Source: Fimbriimonadaceae bacterium (lineage in GTDB: Bacteria > Armatimonadota > Fimbriimonadia > Fimbriimonadales > Fimbriimonadaceae). Taken from it: a stretch of DNA of 64,000 nt. Position 1 is the first letter of the stretch, and every line of letters begins with the position of its first letter. The notes under the pieces are model-generated. The model was not told the DNA's origin, did no database searches, and saw nothing but the letters and a program-made list of their open reading frames with translations. This document shows, piece after piece, positions 1 to 7,949 of this stretch. A program made the translations under genes and the position numbers. The DNA is taken from NCBI GenBank assembly GCA_022843485.1, contig JALHNM010000012.1, positions 1 to 64,000 of the forward strand, written 5' to 3'.

Positions 1-258
1 CGGGTGGAGGTGGCGGGCTCGGCGGCGAACGGCCAGGGGGTCGTCACCGAGCTCCTGCTCCAGCGGCTGGAGTCGGCGAACCGGCGCACGTACCTCTCGC
101 GCTACCGCTCGGCGCGTGTGCTGGCCCTGCCCGGGCCGGGGACGGTCGAACTGCCTGCCCGGCCGGGGTGGTGGGCGGTCGGGGCGCGGTTCCTCTTTGC
201 GCAGACTGGCCAGGCGTCGGCGGTCGCGGAGTTGGGGGTCGTGCGGGTTTCGGGGTAG
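1..258 (+). CDS. Partial hypothetical protein (C-terminal end)
   Basis: The frame is open from the first base, so this is the last 85 codons of a gene that begins outside the window. The visible part has Tyr/Arg-rich and beta-like segments and no domain I recognise, so no function is proposed. Codon third positions are strongly G/C, as in neighbouring genes. The TAG stop runs directly into a 15-base G homopolymer. Confidence 0.5.
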   Translation, partial: RVEVAGSAANGQGVVTELLLQRLESANRRTYLSRYRSARVLALPGPGTVELPARPGWWAVGARFLFAQTGQASAVAELGVVRVSG

Positions 259-272
259 GGGGGGGGGGGGGG
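258..272. repeat. Poly-G tract, 15 bases
   Basis: Fifteen consecutive G residues, the first being the last base of the preceding stop codon. It lies outside the coding sequence, so length changes would not shift that frame. It could act on transcription readthrough or simply be a slippage-prone or assembly-sensitive site. Confidence 0.8.
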
Positions 273-397
273 AACACGACTAACCCCTTGGCCCGATTTT
301 GATGCGGCAGGCGCTCTCCAGCGCACGTCGCCCGAGCTACACGCCGGCCACGCGCCGAAAACGCGCCGGGCCTTCCACTGAGCAACAATGGGGTTCG

Positions 398-697
398 ATG
401 CGAGTCTTCTCTCTCTTGCTGAGCCTCGCTGGGCTGAGCTTCTCGTCGGTCGCGCTCGGCACGCCGGAGCTTGACCTCAAGAACCACGTCGCTGCCGCTC
501 TGGGCATGCCGGTCGCCGAACTGATGACCCGGGCGGTCCCGCGGCCGGGCGAACCGGCCGTCGATCTCGACATTCTCGAACAGGGAGCGAACGCGCGATT
601 CCCGTCAGGAATCGGCTACCCCCGATTCGTGCGTCAGGCGGCAAAGGCCGGGGCGGCGCGGAATGGGGCCGAGCGTGTAACCTCACCCCCAGGATGA
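398..697 (+). CDS. Small secreted hypothetical protein
   Basis: A 99-residue frame starting MRVFSLLLSLAGLSFSSVALG, which looks like a cleavable signal peptide (basic n-region, leucine-rich core, Ala-Leu-Gly cleavage site). The frame is open further upstream, but residues before this Met are arginine-rich and not signal-like, so the ATG at 398 is preferred. The mature part has no recognised domain. The last 20 or so codons overlap the promoter box and the start codon of the next gene (ATGA overlap), so the 3' end may be eroded. Either a real exported protein or a truncated one. Confidence 0.45.
   Translation: MRVFSLLLSLAGLSFSSVALGTPELDLKNHVAAALGMPVAELMTRAVPRPGEPAVDLDILEQGANARFPSGIGYPRFVRQAAKAGAARNGAERVTSPPG
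678..683 (+). promoter_or_regulatory. -10 box TAACCT, near-leaderless start of the M42 peptidase gene
   Basis: TAACCT ends 10 bases before the ATG at 694 and no Shine-Dalgarno sequence lies between. It is one of at least sixteen such arrangements in the window. Confidence 0.45.
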
Positions 698-1749
698 ACA
701 TCGAGCTGTTGCGGGAGTTGACGGAGGCCCACGGGTGTCCGGGGCAAGAGGACGCGATCCGGGAGATCGTCCGGCGGGAGCTGTCGCCGATGTGCGAGGT
801 CCGCGTGGACACGATGGGTAGCTTGATCGCGCGCAAGCCCGGGACGGCCGGGGACGGGGCCAAGAAGCTGATGCTGGCCGCCCACATGGACGAGATCGGC
901 TTCCGGGTCAAGCACGTGAGCGACAAGGGGTTCCTGCGGCTCGCGCCTGTGGGGGGCTGGGACCCGCGGCAGATGGCGAGCCAGCGCGTCAAGGTTCATA
1001 CGCGCGAGGGTTCGATCCCGGGGGTGCTCACGATGAGCACGAAGCCCAAGCACCTCCTCCTTCCGGGCGAAGGGGCCAAAGAGGCGACCATCGACGACTT
1101 CTTCGTCGACTGCGGCCTGAGCGGGGACGAGGCCAAGGCGAAGATCGAGGTCGGCGACGGCGTCACGATGGACCGGGGCTTCCAGCGCATGGGCGACCTC
1201 TTCACCTGCAAGGCGATGGACGACCGGGTCGCGGTGTTCGTGATGATCGAGGCGCTGAAGGCGGCCGGCGAACACGGGGCGGACGTCTACGCCGTGGCGA
1301 CGGTGCAAGAAGAGATCGGACTCCGGGGCGCCGCGGCGAGCGGCTGGGCGATCCAGCCGGACGTCTGCGTCGCGATCGACATCACCCTCGCGAACGACTT
1401 CCCGGGCATCCCAGAAGAGCTGGCCGTCACCCGGCTGGGCGAGGGGACGGCGATCAAGGTCCTCGACAGTTCGCTCATCTGCCACCCGAAGGTCGTCCGC
1501 CACTTCCGAGACCTCGCCGAGCGACACGGCATCAAGCACCAGCTCGAGCTCCTGACAATGGGGGGCACGGACGCCGGGGCGGTGCAACGGCTCCACGGGG
1601 GGGTTCCCTCGTTCACCCTCTCGATCCCGACCCGCTACGTCCACACCGTGAACGAGACCGTCCACTCGGGGGACGTCCAAGCCTCGATCGACCTCTTGGC
1701 CCGGTACATCGAGGACTGCCAGGACGGATCCTACGGCTACGAGGCCTAA
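694..1749 (+). CDS. M42 family metallopeptidase (glutamyl aminopeptidase/endoglucanase M type)
   Basis: 351 residues, the normal size for M42 di-zinc aminopeptidases, which trim N-terminal residues from cytosolic peptides as large TET complexes. Metal and catalytic motifs are in order: AHMDEIG (His64, Asp66), KAMDDR (Asp176/177), VQEEIG (catalytic Glu206 and metal Glu207), a further Asp at about 229, GGTDAG, and a late His in RYVHTVNE. There is no signal peptide, so it is cytosolic. The start is the ATG at 694, which has a -10-like box just upstream. Substrate preference cannot be read from the sequence. Confidence 0.93.
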   Translation: MNIELLRELTEAHGCPGQEDAIREIVRRELSPMCEVRVDTMGSLIARKPGTAGDGAKKLMLAAHMDEIGFRVKHVSDKGFLRLAPVGGWDPRQMASQRVKVHTREGSIPGVLTMSTKPKHLLLPGEGAKEATIDDFFVDCGLSGDEAKAKIEVGDGVTMDRGFQRMGDLFTCKAMDDRVAVFVMIEALKAAGEHGADVYAVATVQEEIGLRGAAASGWAIQPDVCVAIDITLANDFPGIPEELAVTRLGEGTAIKVLDSSLICHPKVVRHFRDLAERHGIKHQLELLTMGGTDAGAVQRLHGGVPSFTLSIPTRYVHTVNETVHSGDVQASIDLLARYIEDCQDGSYGYEA

Positions 1750-1878
1750 GCCCTGGCGGTCCCGACGCGACGCTCCAAGATCGAACGGCCGCTGACTCCC
1801 AGATGGTCGATCCCGGGGTGTCGCATCGCTTCCTTCCGCCAGCCGGAGCCGGGGGGCCCAACCAGGTTCGGTGAGACC

Positions 1879-2136
1879 GTGCTCGAAGCGGATTCGATAC
1901 GGTTCACGGATTCGCCAACCGAAGGGCTCTTTGACGCTGTGATCTCAGCCGGCGGGCTGACCGAGGCCAACCGCCGGCAACTGAGCGGGGCTGCTTTCCT
2001 GAGGCTGGACGCTACGGTCGCCGAGTACGCCGTCGCGACACGGATCGGCGAGATCGAGTTCGAACAGCTCGCCACAGCCTCCACCGGCGACGACCCGCTC
2101 TCCAAGTTCGGGGCTCTACCTGAAACTCTGGACTAG
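1879..2136 (+). CDS. Hypothetical protein, 85 aa
   Basis: GTG-initiated frame with G/C-rich third positions and an acidic, soluble, helix-prone product (residues 35-65 resemble a small alpha-helical segment). No signal peptide, membrane segment or known motif. No clear ribosome binding site. It stands alone between the M42 gene and the selenoprotein candidate. It may be real or the remnant of a longer gene. Confidence 0.4.
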   Translation: MLEADSIRFTDSPTEGLFDAVISAGGLTEANRRQLSGAAFLRLDATVAEYAVATRIGEIEFEQLATASTGDDPLSKFGALPETLD

Positions 2137-2200
2137 GAATCTCCGAGACCAAGGGCCCGATTAGCGCCACGTCGTGTGACCCCTCGCCCTCTCCGTGCGT

Positions 2201-2206
2201 TACACT
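2201..2206 (+). promoter_or_regulatory. Candidate -10 box TACACT for the selenoprotein gene
   Basis: TACACT lies 39 bases before the ATG at 2246. No convincing -35 element is visible. This would give a short untranslated leader. Confidence 0.35.
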
Positions 2207-2245
2207 CGCTGAGGGTCTGCGTCATCGGGCCCCCGGAACACCACA

Positions 2246-2617
2246 ATGAAGAACGCCCTCCCGCTCGCCCTTGCCCTCGGGCTCGTGGCCTTTTGCGGGT
2301 GCGCTCCTGTCGAAGAGACCTCCAACGCCCCCGCGACCGCGCCGGCAGCCCCCGCTGCTGCAAGCCCGGCCCCGGCGGAGTCGATGAAGGTCGCTAAGGC
2401 AGTTTTGAGCGTGCCCGGCATGACGTGAAGCTCTTGCCCCGCCAAAGTGCGGTCCATCTTGGTCAAGATGGAAGGAGTAAAGTCGGTGACGACGAACAGG
2501 CAGGATCTCACTGCGTCGATCGAGTTCGACGCTGACAAGACCTCGGCGAAGAAGCTGGCCGAAGACCTCGGCAAGGTCAACTCACACTACGCCGCGACAG
2601 TGAAGACGGAGGGTTAA
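2246..2617 (+). CDS. Putative selenoprotein: HMA (heavy-metal-associated) lipoprotein with Sec-x-x-Cys
   Basis: Read with one in-frame TGA as selenocysteine, this is a 123-residue protein. Residues 1-19 form a lipoprotein signal (MKNALPLALA..., lipobox FCGC, Cys19), 20-47 an Ala/Pro-rich linker, and about 54-121 an HMA/MerP-like fold. The metal motif, normally GMTCxxC, reads GMT-TGA-SSCP: the TGA (2426-2428) is at the first Cys (position 61) and Cys64 is kept. The frame continues intact for 62 codons past the TGA with HMA-like sequence (AKVRSILVKMEGVKSV...) and ends in TAA at 2615-2617, sharing TTAA with the convergent VOC gene. A hairpin with a GGTC loop lies 25 bases after the TGA. Likely role: periplasm-facing metal or redox handling by a selenolate/thiol pair. 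The alternative is a TGC-to-TGA nonsense mutation. Confidence 0.8.
2454..2471 (+). promoter_or_regulatory. Putative bacterial SECIS hairpin (GGTC loop)
   Basis: CCATCTT (2454-2460), loop GGTC (2461-2464), AAGATGG (2465-2471): a perfect 7-bp stem, 8 bp with T2453-A2472. The loop starts 32 bases after the TGA. Bacterial SECIS elements recognised by SelB are small hairpins inside the coding region, roughly 16-37 bases past the UGA, with G (often GGU) in the apical loop. All three conditions are met. Confidence 0.75.
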
Positions 2618-3009
2618 GGCTCCCACCGAGGGTCAGTGAACCGCTGAACCTCGATCCGGTAGCCATCCGGGTCGTCCGCGTAGAAGTGGTCGATCTGATA
2701 CTTCTCGTTATGGCGAGGTGGGCCGTCCGTGGGGACGCCCGCCTCGCTTAGCTTTTCGTACCAGCCGTCGACGTCTTGAGTGACGAGGGTGAAGACTACC
2801 GTAGACGTTGGCTCCGGAAGCGGCTTGTCGTCCGCGCAGAACCCGATGGACGCTCCTGTCGTTACGCGATAAATACGGCACGCCCCTTGATCCAGAACGA
2901 GGGAGAGCCCTAGGGTCTGACCGTAGAACGTCTTGTTCTCTTCGGGCCGTGCGGTGCGCAGGAAGGTGATTGCGTGATCGATCTGCGGCATGCGGTTAGT
3001 CTCGCTCAC
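2614..3009 (-). CDS. VOC family protein (glyoxalase/bleomycin-resistance fold)
   Basis: 131 residues with the paired beta-alpha-beta-beta-beta modules of vicinal-oxygen-chelate proteins: IDHAITFL (metal His) near the N-terminus, then [10 protein letters not shown], and at the C-terminus [13 protein letters not shown] with the metal Glu. It is the last gene of the methylmalonyl-CoA operon. The GTG start used here overlaps the mutase stop by 14 bases; an alternative ATG at 2991 removes the overlap. It is distinct from the methylmalonyl-CoA epimerase upstream, and its substrate is unknown. Its stop codon shares TTAA with the convergent selenoprotein gene. Confidence 0.85.
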   Translation of the reverse strand: MSETNRMPQIDHAITFLRTARPEENKTFYGQTLGLSLVLDQGACRIYRVTTGASIGFCADDKPLPEPTSTVVFTLVTQDVDGWYEKLSEAGVPTDGPPRHNEKYQIDHFYADDPDGYRIEVQRFTDPRWEP

Positions 3010-5143
3010 ACTGTGGGCCTACCGCCTGACGGTGGAGCATGACGTTCAATATCTGAGCAGCTGCTTGCGGGAGGACAGTGCCGGGCCCAAAAACGGCCAT
3101 AACGCCCTTCTCGAACAAGAACTCATAGTCTTGGTGAGGGATAACCCCCCCTACAACGACAAGGATGTCTTGCCGACTAAGGCCCTTAAGCTCTTCGATA
3201 AGGGCGGGGACAAGGGTATTGTGTCCGGCCGCCTGGCTCGAGACCCCAACGACGTGGACATCGTTCTCCGTCGCTTGGCGGGCGACTTCGGCTGGTGTCT
3301 GGAAGAGTGGGCCGACGTCGACGTCCCAACCGAGGTCGGCAAAGGCGGTGGCCACGGCCTTTTCACCTCGGTCGTGGCCGTCTTGGCCCATTTTCGCGAC
3401 GAGGATCCTGGGTCGGCGGCCCTCCGCCTTTGCGAACTGGTCAGCGAGGGCTCTCGCGTGTTGGATATCGTCGGTCAGGCCAGCCTCCTGGATATAGACC
3501 CCGGCCGAAGCAGTGGCTTCAGTGCGATAACGCCCGTAGACGGTTTCGAGTGCGTCACTGATCTCTCCGAGCGTAGCACGAACACGTGCGGCCTCGACAC
3601 TCAGCTCCATAAGGTTCCCGTTGCCTGAATCGGCAGCCTGGGTCAGCGCCTGGAGCGCCGAATCGACTCGTGTCTGGTCTCTCTTCGCTCGCACTTCCTT
3701 GAGTCGAGAGATCTGACTCTCACGCACTACCGTATTGTCTATGCTGAGGATGTCGATGGGACGTTCGCGGTCTAAGCGGTATTTGTTCACCCCGACGATC
3801 GTGTCTCGCCCGCTGTCGATACGGGCTTGCTTCCTGGCCGCTGCTTCTTCGATACGACGCTTCGGCAACCCGGTCTCGATCGCTTTCGCCATCCCACCGA
3901 GTGCTTCGATTTCCTCGATAAGGCCCCACGCCTTGTGCGCAAGTTCGTGCGTCAGCCTTTCGACGTAGTAGGATCCACCATAAGGGTCGACCATCTTAGT
4001 AATGCCCGTCTCCTCCTGGAGTACAAGCTGAGTGTTCCTCGCGATCCGGGCACTAAACTCAGTCGGCAAGGCGATCGCCTCGTCGAGCGCGTTCGTGTGC
4101 AAGCTCTGGGTGTGACCTAACACGGCGGTGAGGGCCTCGACGCAGGTCCTCATGACGTTGTTGAACGGGTCTTGTTCCGTAAGCGACCACCCGCTGGTTT
4201 GGCTATGCGTCCGTAGGGCCATGGACTTCGGGTTCTTCGGGCCGAACCCCTTAACGATTTTCGCCCACAGCATCCTCGCCGCCCTCATCTTCGCGACTTC
4301 GGTGAAGTGATCCATCCCGATGTCCCAGAAGAAGCTGATGCGAGGGGCGAAGTCGTCGATGTCTAGGCCCGCGGCGATCCCAGTACGGAGGTACTCAAGA
4401 CCGTCAGCAAGCGTGTACGCGAGTTCGATGTCGGAAGTGGCACCGGCCTCCTGCATGTGGTACCCGCTCACGCTTATGCAGTTGAACCTCGGCATCCGCC
4501 GGGCACAGTACGAGAAGATATCCCCGATAATCCTCATGCTTGGCCCGGGCGGATAGATGTAGGTGTTTCGAACCATAAACTCTTTGAGGATATCGTTCTG
4601 GATCGTTCCGGCTAATTGTTCGGCGCCTACCCCTTGTTCTTCAGCGGCAACGATGTAGAACGCCATCACCGGAAGGACGGCACCGTTCATCGTCATGGAA
4701 ACGCTCATCTCTCCGAGTGGGATTCCGTCGAAGAGCCGCTTCATGTCTTCGACCGTATCGATAGCGACTCCCGCTTTCCCGACGTCCCCGACCACCCGGT
4801 CATGGTCGGAGTCGTACCCGCGGTGCGTCGGCAGGTCGAACGCGACACTAAGACCTTTCTGCCCTGCGGCGATATTCGCACGGTAAAAGGCGTTAGACTC
4901 TTCCGCCGTCGAGAACCCCGCGTATTGGCGCACCGTCCATGGTTGGAGAGCGTACATCGTCGAGTACGGGCCCCTGAGGAACGGGGGTAAGCCAGCCGCA
5001 TACCCGAGGTGTTCGAGCCCCTCCAAGTCCTTGGAAGAATAGAACGACGAAACATCGACCCCTTCGGCAGTCCGGGCGATCCGAAGCTCCCCAAGTCGTT
5101 CAGCACCAAGGTCGAGCTTCAGTTCTTGCAGATTAGGTCTCAT
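2996..5143 (-). CDS. mutB: Methylmalonyl-CoA mutase, large (alpha, catalytic) subunit
   Basis: 715 residues, full length. Converts (R)-methylmalonyl-CoA and succinyl-CoA using adenosylcobalamin. The N-terminal TIM barrel carries [14 protein letters not shown], and [11 protein letters not shown] and [16 protein letters not shown] follow. The C-terminal B12-binding domain has the base-off signature GQDGHDRG (DxHxxG, with the lower-ligand His), then SSQAAGH and GGVIP. Start ATG at 5143 overlaps the small-subunit stop (ATGA), so synthesis is coupled. Third codon positions look less G/C-rich than in the small subunit, which may reflect conservation or a different history. No MeaB-type chaperone gene is next to it. 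Confidence 0.96.
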   Translation of the reverse strand: MRPNLQELKLDLGAERLGELRIARTAEGVDVSSFYSSKDLEGLEHLGYAAGLPPFLRGPYSTMYALQPWTVRQYAGFSTAEESNAFYRANIAAGQKGLSVAFDLPTHRGYDSDHDRVVGDVGKAGVAIDTVEDMKRLFDGIPLGEMSVSMTMNGAVLPVMAFYIVAAEEQGVGAEQLAGTIQNDILKEFMVRNTYIYPPGPSMRIIGDIFSYCARRMPRFNCISVSGYHMQEAGATSDIELAYTLADGLEYLRTGIAAGLDIDDFAPRISFFWDIGMDHFTEVAKMRAARMLWAKIVKGFGPKNPKSMALRTHSQTSGWSLTEQDPFNNVMRTCVEALTAVLGHTQSLHTNALDEAIALPTEFSARIARNTQLVLQEETGITKMVDPYGGSYYVERLTHELAHKAWGLIEEIEALGGMAKAIETGLPKRRIEEAAARKQARIDSGRDTIVGVNKYRLDRERPIDILSIDNTVVRESQISRLKEVRAKRDQTRVDSALQALTQAADSGNGNLMELSVEAARVRATLGEISDALETVYGRYRTEATASAGVYIQEAGLTDDIQHARALADQFAKAEGRRPRILVAKMGQDGHDRGEKAVATAFADLGWDVDVGPLFQTPAEVARQATENDVHVVGVSSQAAGHNTLVPALIEELKGLSRQDILVVVGGVIPHQDYEFLFEKGVMAVFGPGTVLPQAAAQILNVMLHRQAVGPQCERD

Positions 5144-7092
5144 CGCGCTGCCCCTTCTTGACTTCGATCCGTGACGCCAAACGTGTCGTGGAGACGGCGG
5201 AGTGTCCCAAGGAGGTCACTCCTCAGGTGCACGAAGTCGTCGGCCCCGGCGGCCTTGATCGCATCGACAAGGTCCGTGGGATAACCAGCGACCGTAAGCG
5301 GTGAATCGATGCCGGAAGCCCGGAGCTCCCTGACCCAGGACTCGTACTCGCTGTCCGCACTGCAAAGAACGACGAGGTCGGCCCCCAGGACAATCTGAAC
5401 AGCCTCTTGGGGAGAGGTGACGACGGATCGGCGCACTTCATAGCCACCGACCCCGTAGAAGCCCTGGCAGAAGCCCGCGCGGGCCGCCCGCATGGCCGCA
5501 TCGCCGAAGAGCAGAAGCTGGATCACCGGCCGCCGGCCCCCGTCAGCGAGGTGCCGCTCCAAGTCGAGTCGAAGCTCCTCGAAGTCAGCGCTCGGTCGGA
5601 ACGACGTTAGGGGCCCCTTGACCACCGTCTGGTCAGTCAACCATCCGGTCAGCCCTTCCAGTCGGACTACGTCTCGCAGCCGTTCGAAGGTCTCGGTGCC
5701 AGCATAGGCTGGAGCTACGACGAGGGCTGGGTTTGGTGGCCTGACGTCGGAGAGCCGATTCTCCGCCGAGTTCGGGTAAACGGTCGTCCCCACGATCGTG
5801 CGCCGTCGGTGAGCGACGGACTTCGACCGGTCGCCGCAGACGCGGGCCAGTTCTCGCTGAATCGAGCCCGTTCCCCAAGCGGCCCAAAACCCACCAGCCT
5901 CCTCGATCCGTCGGAGCTCCTCCCAGGCGGCCAGGGCCAGGTCCGCGGTGAGCCGCTCGACCGAGTAACTCCCACCGAGCGGGTCGGCCACTCGCCCGAG
6001 GTGGGCCTCGTCTCGGAGCACGGTCTCTGTGTTCCGCGCGAGGTGCTCGCTGAACTCGTCCGGCGTGTGGTACCCCTGGTCGTAGGCCGCGACGCTAAGC
6101 GAGTCGATACCCCCGACGACCGCCGCCATCGCCTCGACCGTCGCGCGAAGCAAGTTGTTGTAGGGGTCGTAGATCGTCTTGTTCGAGCTCGTCGTCACCG
6201 CGTGCACCTGGGGGGACACACCGGTCACTCCAAAGGCGTCCAATACGTTCGAGAGCAAGACCTTTAGGGCACGAAACTTCGCGATCTCCAGGAAGTAGTT
6301 CGTGCCGACGCCGAACCGGAGTTCGCTCCGCTCCACGATCTCGCCCAGACCGATCGGGAGGCGCCCCCGTCCCGTCCACTCCTGGCAGGCCACCAGGTAC
6401 TCCATGAGCACGGCCAGGGTCCAGGCCAGCTCTTGCGCGAGCGATGCGCCGGCTTTCTCGAAGATCGATCCCCGTACCGTCAGTGTCCCGAACGCGGGCA
6501 GATCACGACAGACGTACTCAAGGGTCGGGAACAGCTCCTTCGACCAGTCGCCCGTCGTCCGCCAGCCGGCGCACTCGTCGAGGATCGGGTCGAGTTCCAC
6601 GCTCCCGCTGAGGCGAGCCCGGTCGAGCCCCCGCCGGTCGGTCTCCTGGACGAACAGCGCAAGGACTTGAGGCGACAACGGACCGGTCAACCAGTGCGTC
6701 TGGATCATCTCGACGAACACCCCATCCAGCATCACACGCAAGGTGTCCTCATCAGTCGACAGGCATCCGATCGGGTATCCGTAGAAAGCCAGCTGATCGG
6801 CTCCCCGCTGGAGGGCGGCTAGCGCGTGGGCGTTCGCCTCCTTCGGGTCGCCTTCGCGGATCTCCTCGCGCATCGCCCAGCGGTTTCCGTCGAGCCGGCG
6901 GCCGCGCGCGGCCCCGTCGAGCCCGGGCGGAAGGTCCTCGGCCCTCGCGAAAGGCGCGACCTTGAGCCCGTCGAGGGTCGTCGTGACGAGTCTCTTCTCG
7001 AACTCGGCCCCCTTCAGGTCCTTCTCGACTGCCGCCCTCCAGGCCTCGGTCGTGACGGGCGGGAACTCAGCGAAGAGTCGGTCGCCGGCCAC
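5140..7092 (-). CDS. mutA: Methylmalonyl-CoA mutase, small (beta) subunit
   Basis: 650 residues. It has the barrel fold of the catalytic subunit ([55 protein letters not shown]), but the C-terminal cobalamin domain is degenerate: where DxHxxG should be, it reads [15 protein letters not shown], so it should not bind B12. This matches the structural subunit of the two-subunit mutases of Propionibacterium type. It starts with GTG at 7092, immediately next to the epimerase stop, and overlaps the large subunit by four bases. Confidence 0.93.
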   Translation of the reverse strand: MAGDRLFAEFPPVTTEAWRAAVEKDLKGAEFEKRLVTTTLDGLKVAPFARAEDLPPGLDGAARGRRLDGNRWAMREEIREGDPKEANAHALAALQRGADQLAFYGYPIGCLSTDEDTLRVMLDGVFVEMIQTHWLTGPLSPQVLALFVQETDRRGLDRARLSGSVELDPILDECAGWRTTGDWSKELFPTLEYVCRDLPAFGTLTVRGSIFEKAGASLAQELAWTLAVLMEYLVACQEWTGRGRLPIGLGEIVERSELRFGVGTNYFLEIAKFRALKVLLSNVLDAFGVTGVSPQVHAVTTSSNKTIYDPYNNLLRATVEAMAAVVGGIDSLSVAAYDQGYHTPDEFSEHLARNTETVLRDEAHLGRVADPLGGSYSVERLTADLALAAWEELRRIEEAGGFWAAWGTGSIQRELARVCGDRSKSVAHRRRTIVGTTVYPNSAENRLSDVRPPNPALVVAPAYAGTETFERLRDVVRLEGLTGWLTDQTVVKGPLTSFRPSADFEELRLDLERHLADGGRRPVIQLLLFGDAAMRAARAGFCQGFYGVGGYEVRRSVVTSPQEAVQIVLGADLVVLCSADSEYESWVRELRASGIDSPLTVAGYPTDLVDAIKAAGADDFVHLRSDLLGTLRRLHDTFGVTDRSQEGAAR

Positions 7093-7548
7093 TCATGCCT
7101 CCTGCACGAACTCGTAGAGCACGCCGAGGGCCCCGTCCGTAGGGTGCGTCTTGGGGTGGAGGAAGAACACGGTCGTCCCTCTCGACCCGGGCCGCGGGGC
7201 CTCGTCGATGACCTGCAACCCTTCGGAGCGCGCAGCAGCGAAGGCTGCCTGAATGTCTGGCACCCGAAAGGCCACGTGCGCGAGACCCCCGCGCCCGCCC
7301 TGGCGCTCGATCTGCTTGGCCACCGGGGAGTCCGAGTTCAACGGTTCGAGGAGTTGGATCATGTTCCCCGTCTCCCCGACTCGCAACAGCACCTCGCGCA
7401 CCTGGTCGCCCCCGTATACCTCCTCCCGGTGCAGCACCGTGAAGCCCAGGCGCTCATAAAGGGCGACCTGCGCCTCGAGCTGCCCCGCAGGCACCGCGAT
7501 CGCCACATGGTCGATCATCGTCACGCCGATCTTGTCCATCGTCTCCAT
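7093..7548 (-). CDS. mce: Methylmalonyl-CoA epimerase
   Basis: 151-residue VOC protein with the epimerase pattern: IDHVAIAVP (metal His), GDQVREVLLRVG, MIQLLEPL, SPVAKQIE, GGLAHVAFRV (metal His), DEAPRPGSRGTTVFFLHPK and GVLYEF (metal Glu). It interconverts the (S)-methylmalonyl-CoA made by carboxylation and the (R) epimer used by the mutase. It sits between the biotin carrier and the mutase subunits, where the pathway needs it. The exact start (7548 or an internal ATG such as the one before IDHVAI) is uncertain by about ten residues. Confidence 0.93.
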   Translation of the reverse strand: METMDKIGVTMIDHVAIAVPAGQLEAQVALYERLGFTVLHREEVYGGDQVREVLLRVGETGNMIQLLEPLNSDSPVAKQIERQGGRGGLAHVAFRVPDIQAAFAAARSEGLQVIDEAPRPGSRGTTVFFLHPKTHPTDGALGVLYEFVQEA

Positions 7549-7555
7549 CCTTCCC

Positions 7556-7936
7556 TCACTCGAACTCCACCAACAACTGGCCCTGCTTCACAGCGTCGCC
7601 CACCGCGACGTCGACGGCGACCACGGTCCCATCGACGGGCGAGGTGATCGTCGTGAACATCTTCATCGCCTCGAGCACGAGGACGGCCTGGTCTGCGGTG
7701 ACCACGTCGCCAGGCGCTACGTTGACCTCGGAGACCACCCCCGCCAGTGGCGACCGGCACGCCCGACCTTCGTCCGCCGGGTTCCGTCCGCCTCCACCAG
7801 AAGGTGCAGCCAGCGGTGCGACAGGAGCACTGGACCGCCCACCTCCGACGTACCGAACGGTGGTCGTCGGTTCCGGTTCGGCGACTTCGATATCGACCTC
7901 GTAGGCCTTCCCGTCGATCGTGACTCGCAGTCTCAT
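7556..7936 (-). CDS. Biotin carrier protein (1.3S/BCCP type) of acyl-CoA carboxyltransferase
   Basis: 126 residues: a short beta segment, a Pro/Ala/Gly-rich hinge (about 34-58) and a C-terminal biotinyl domain with the lysine motif EAMKM (Lys92), between LAGVVSEV and VDGTVVAV, typical of swinging-arm domains. GGAGG lies just before the start (7942-7946). It probably carries CO2 on biotin for the carboxyltransferase encoded upstream. Its size and hinge match transcarboxylase 1.3S and decarboxylase gamma subunits rather than a full biotin carboxylase fusion. Confidence 0.93.
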   Translation of the reverse strand: MRLRVTIDGKAYEVDIEVAEPEPTTTVRYVGGGRSSAPVAPLAAPSGGGGRNPADEGRACRSPLAGVVSEVNVAPGDVVTADQAVLVLEAMKMFTTITSPVDGTVVAVDVAVGDAVKQGQLLVEFE

Positions 7937-7949
7937 CGTAGTCCTCCGG

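Noticed and set aside
2246-2428. Reading the 60-codon frame ending in TGA as a complete small lipoprotein or as a pseudogene
   Set aside because: The HMA domain continues in the same frame for 62 codons past the TGA, the TGA stands exactly at a Cys position, and a SECIS-like hairpin follows. A nonsense mutation remains possible but explains less.
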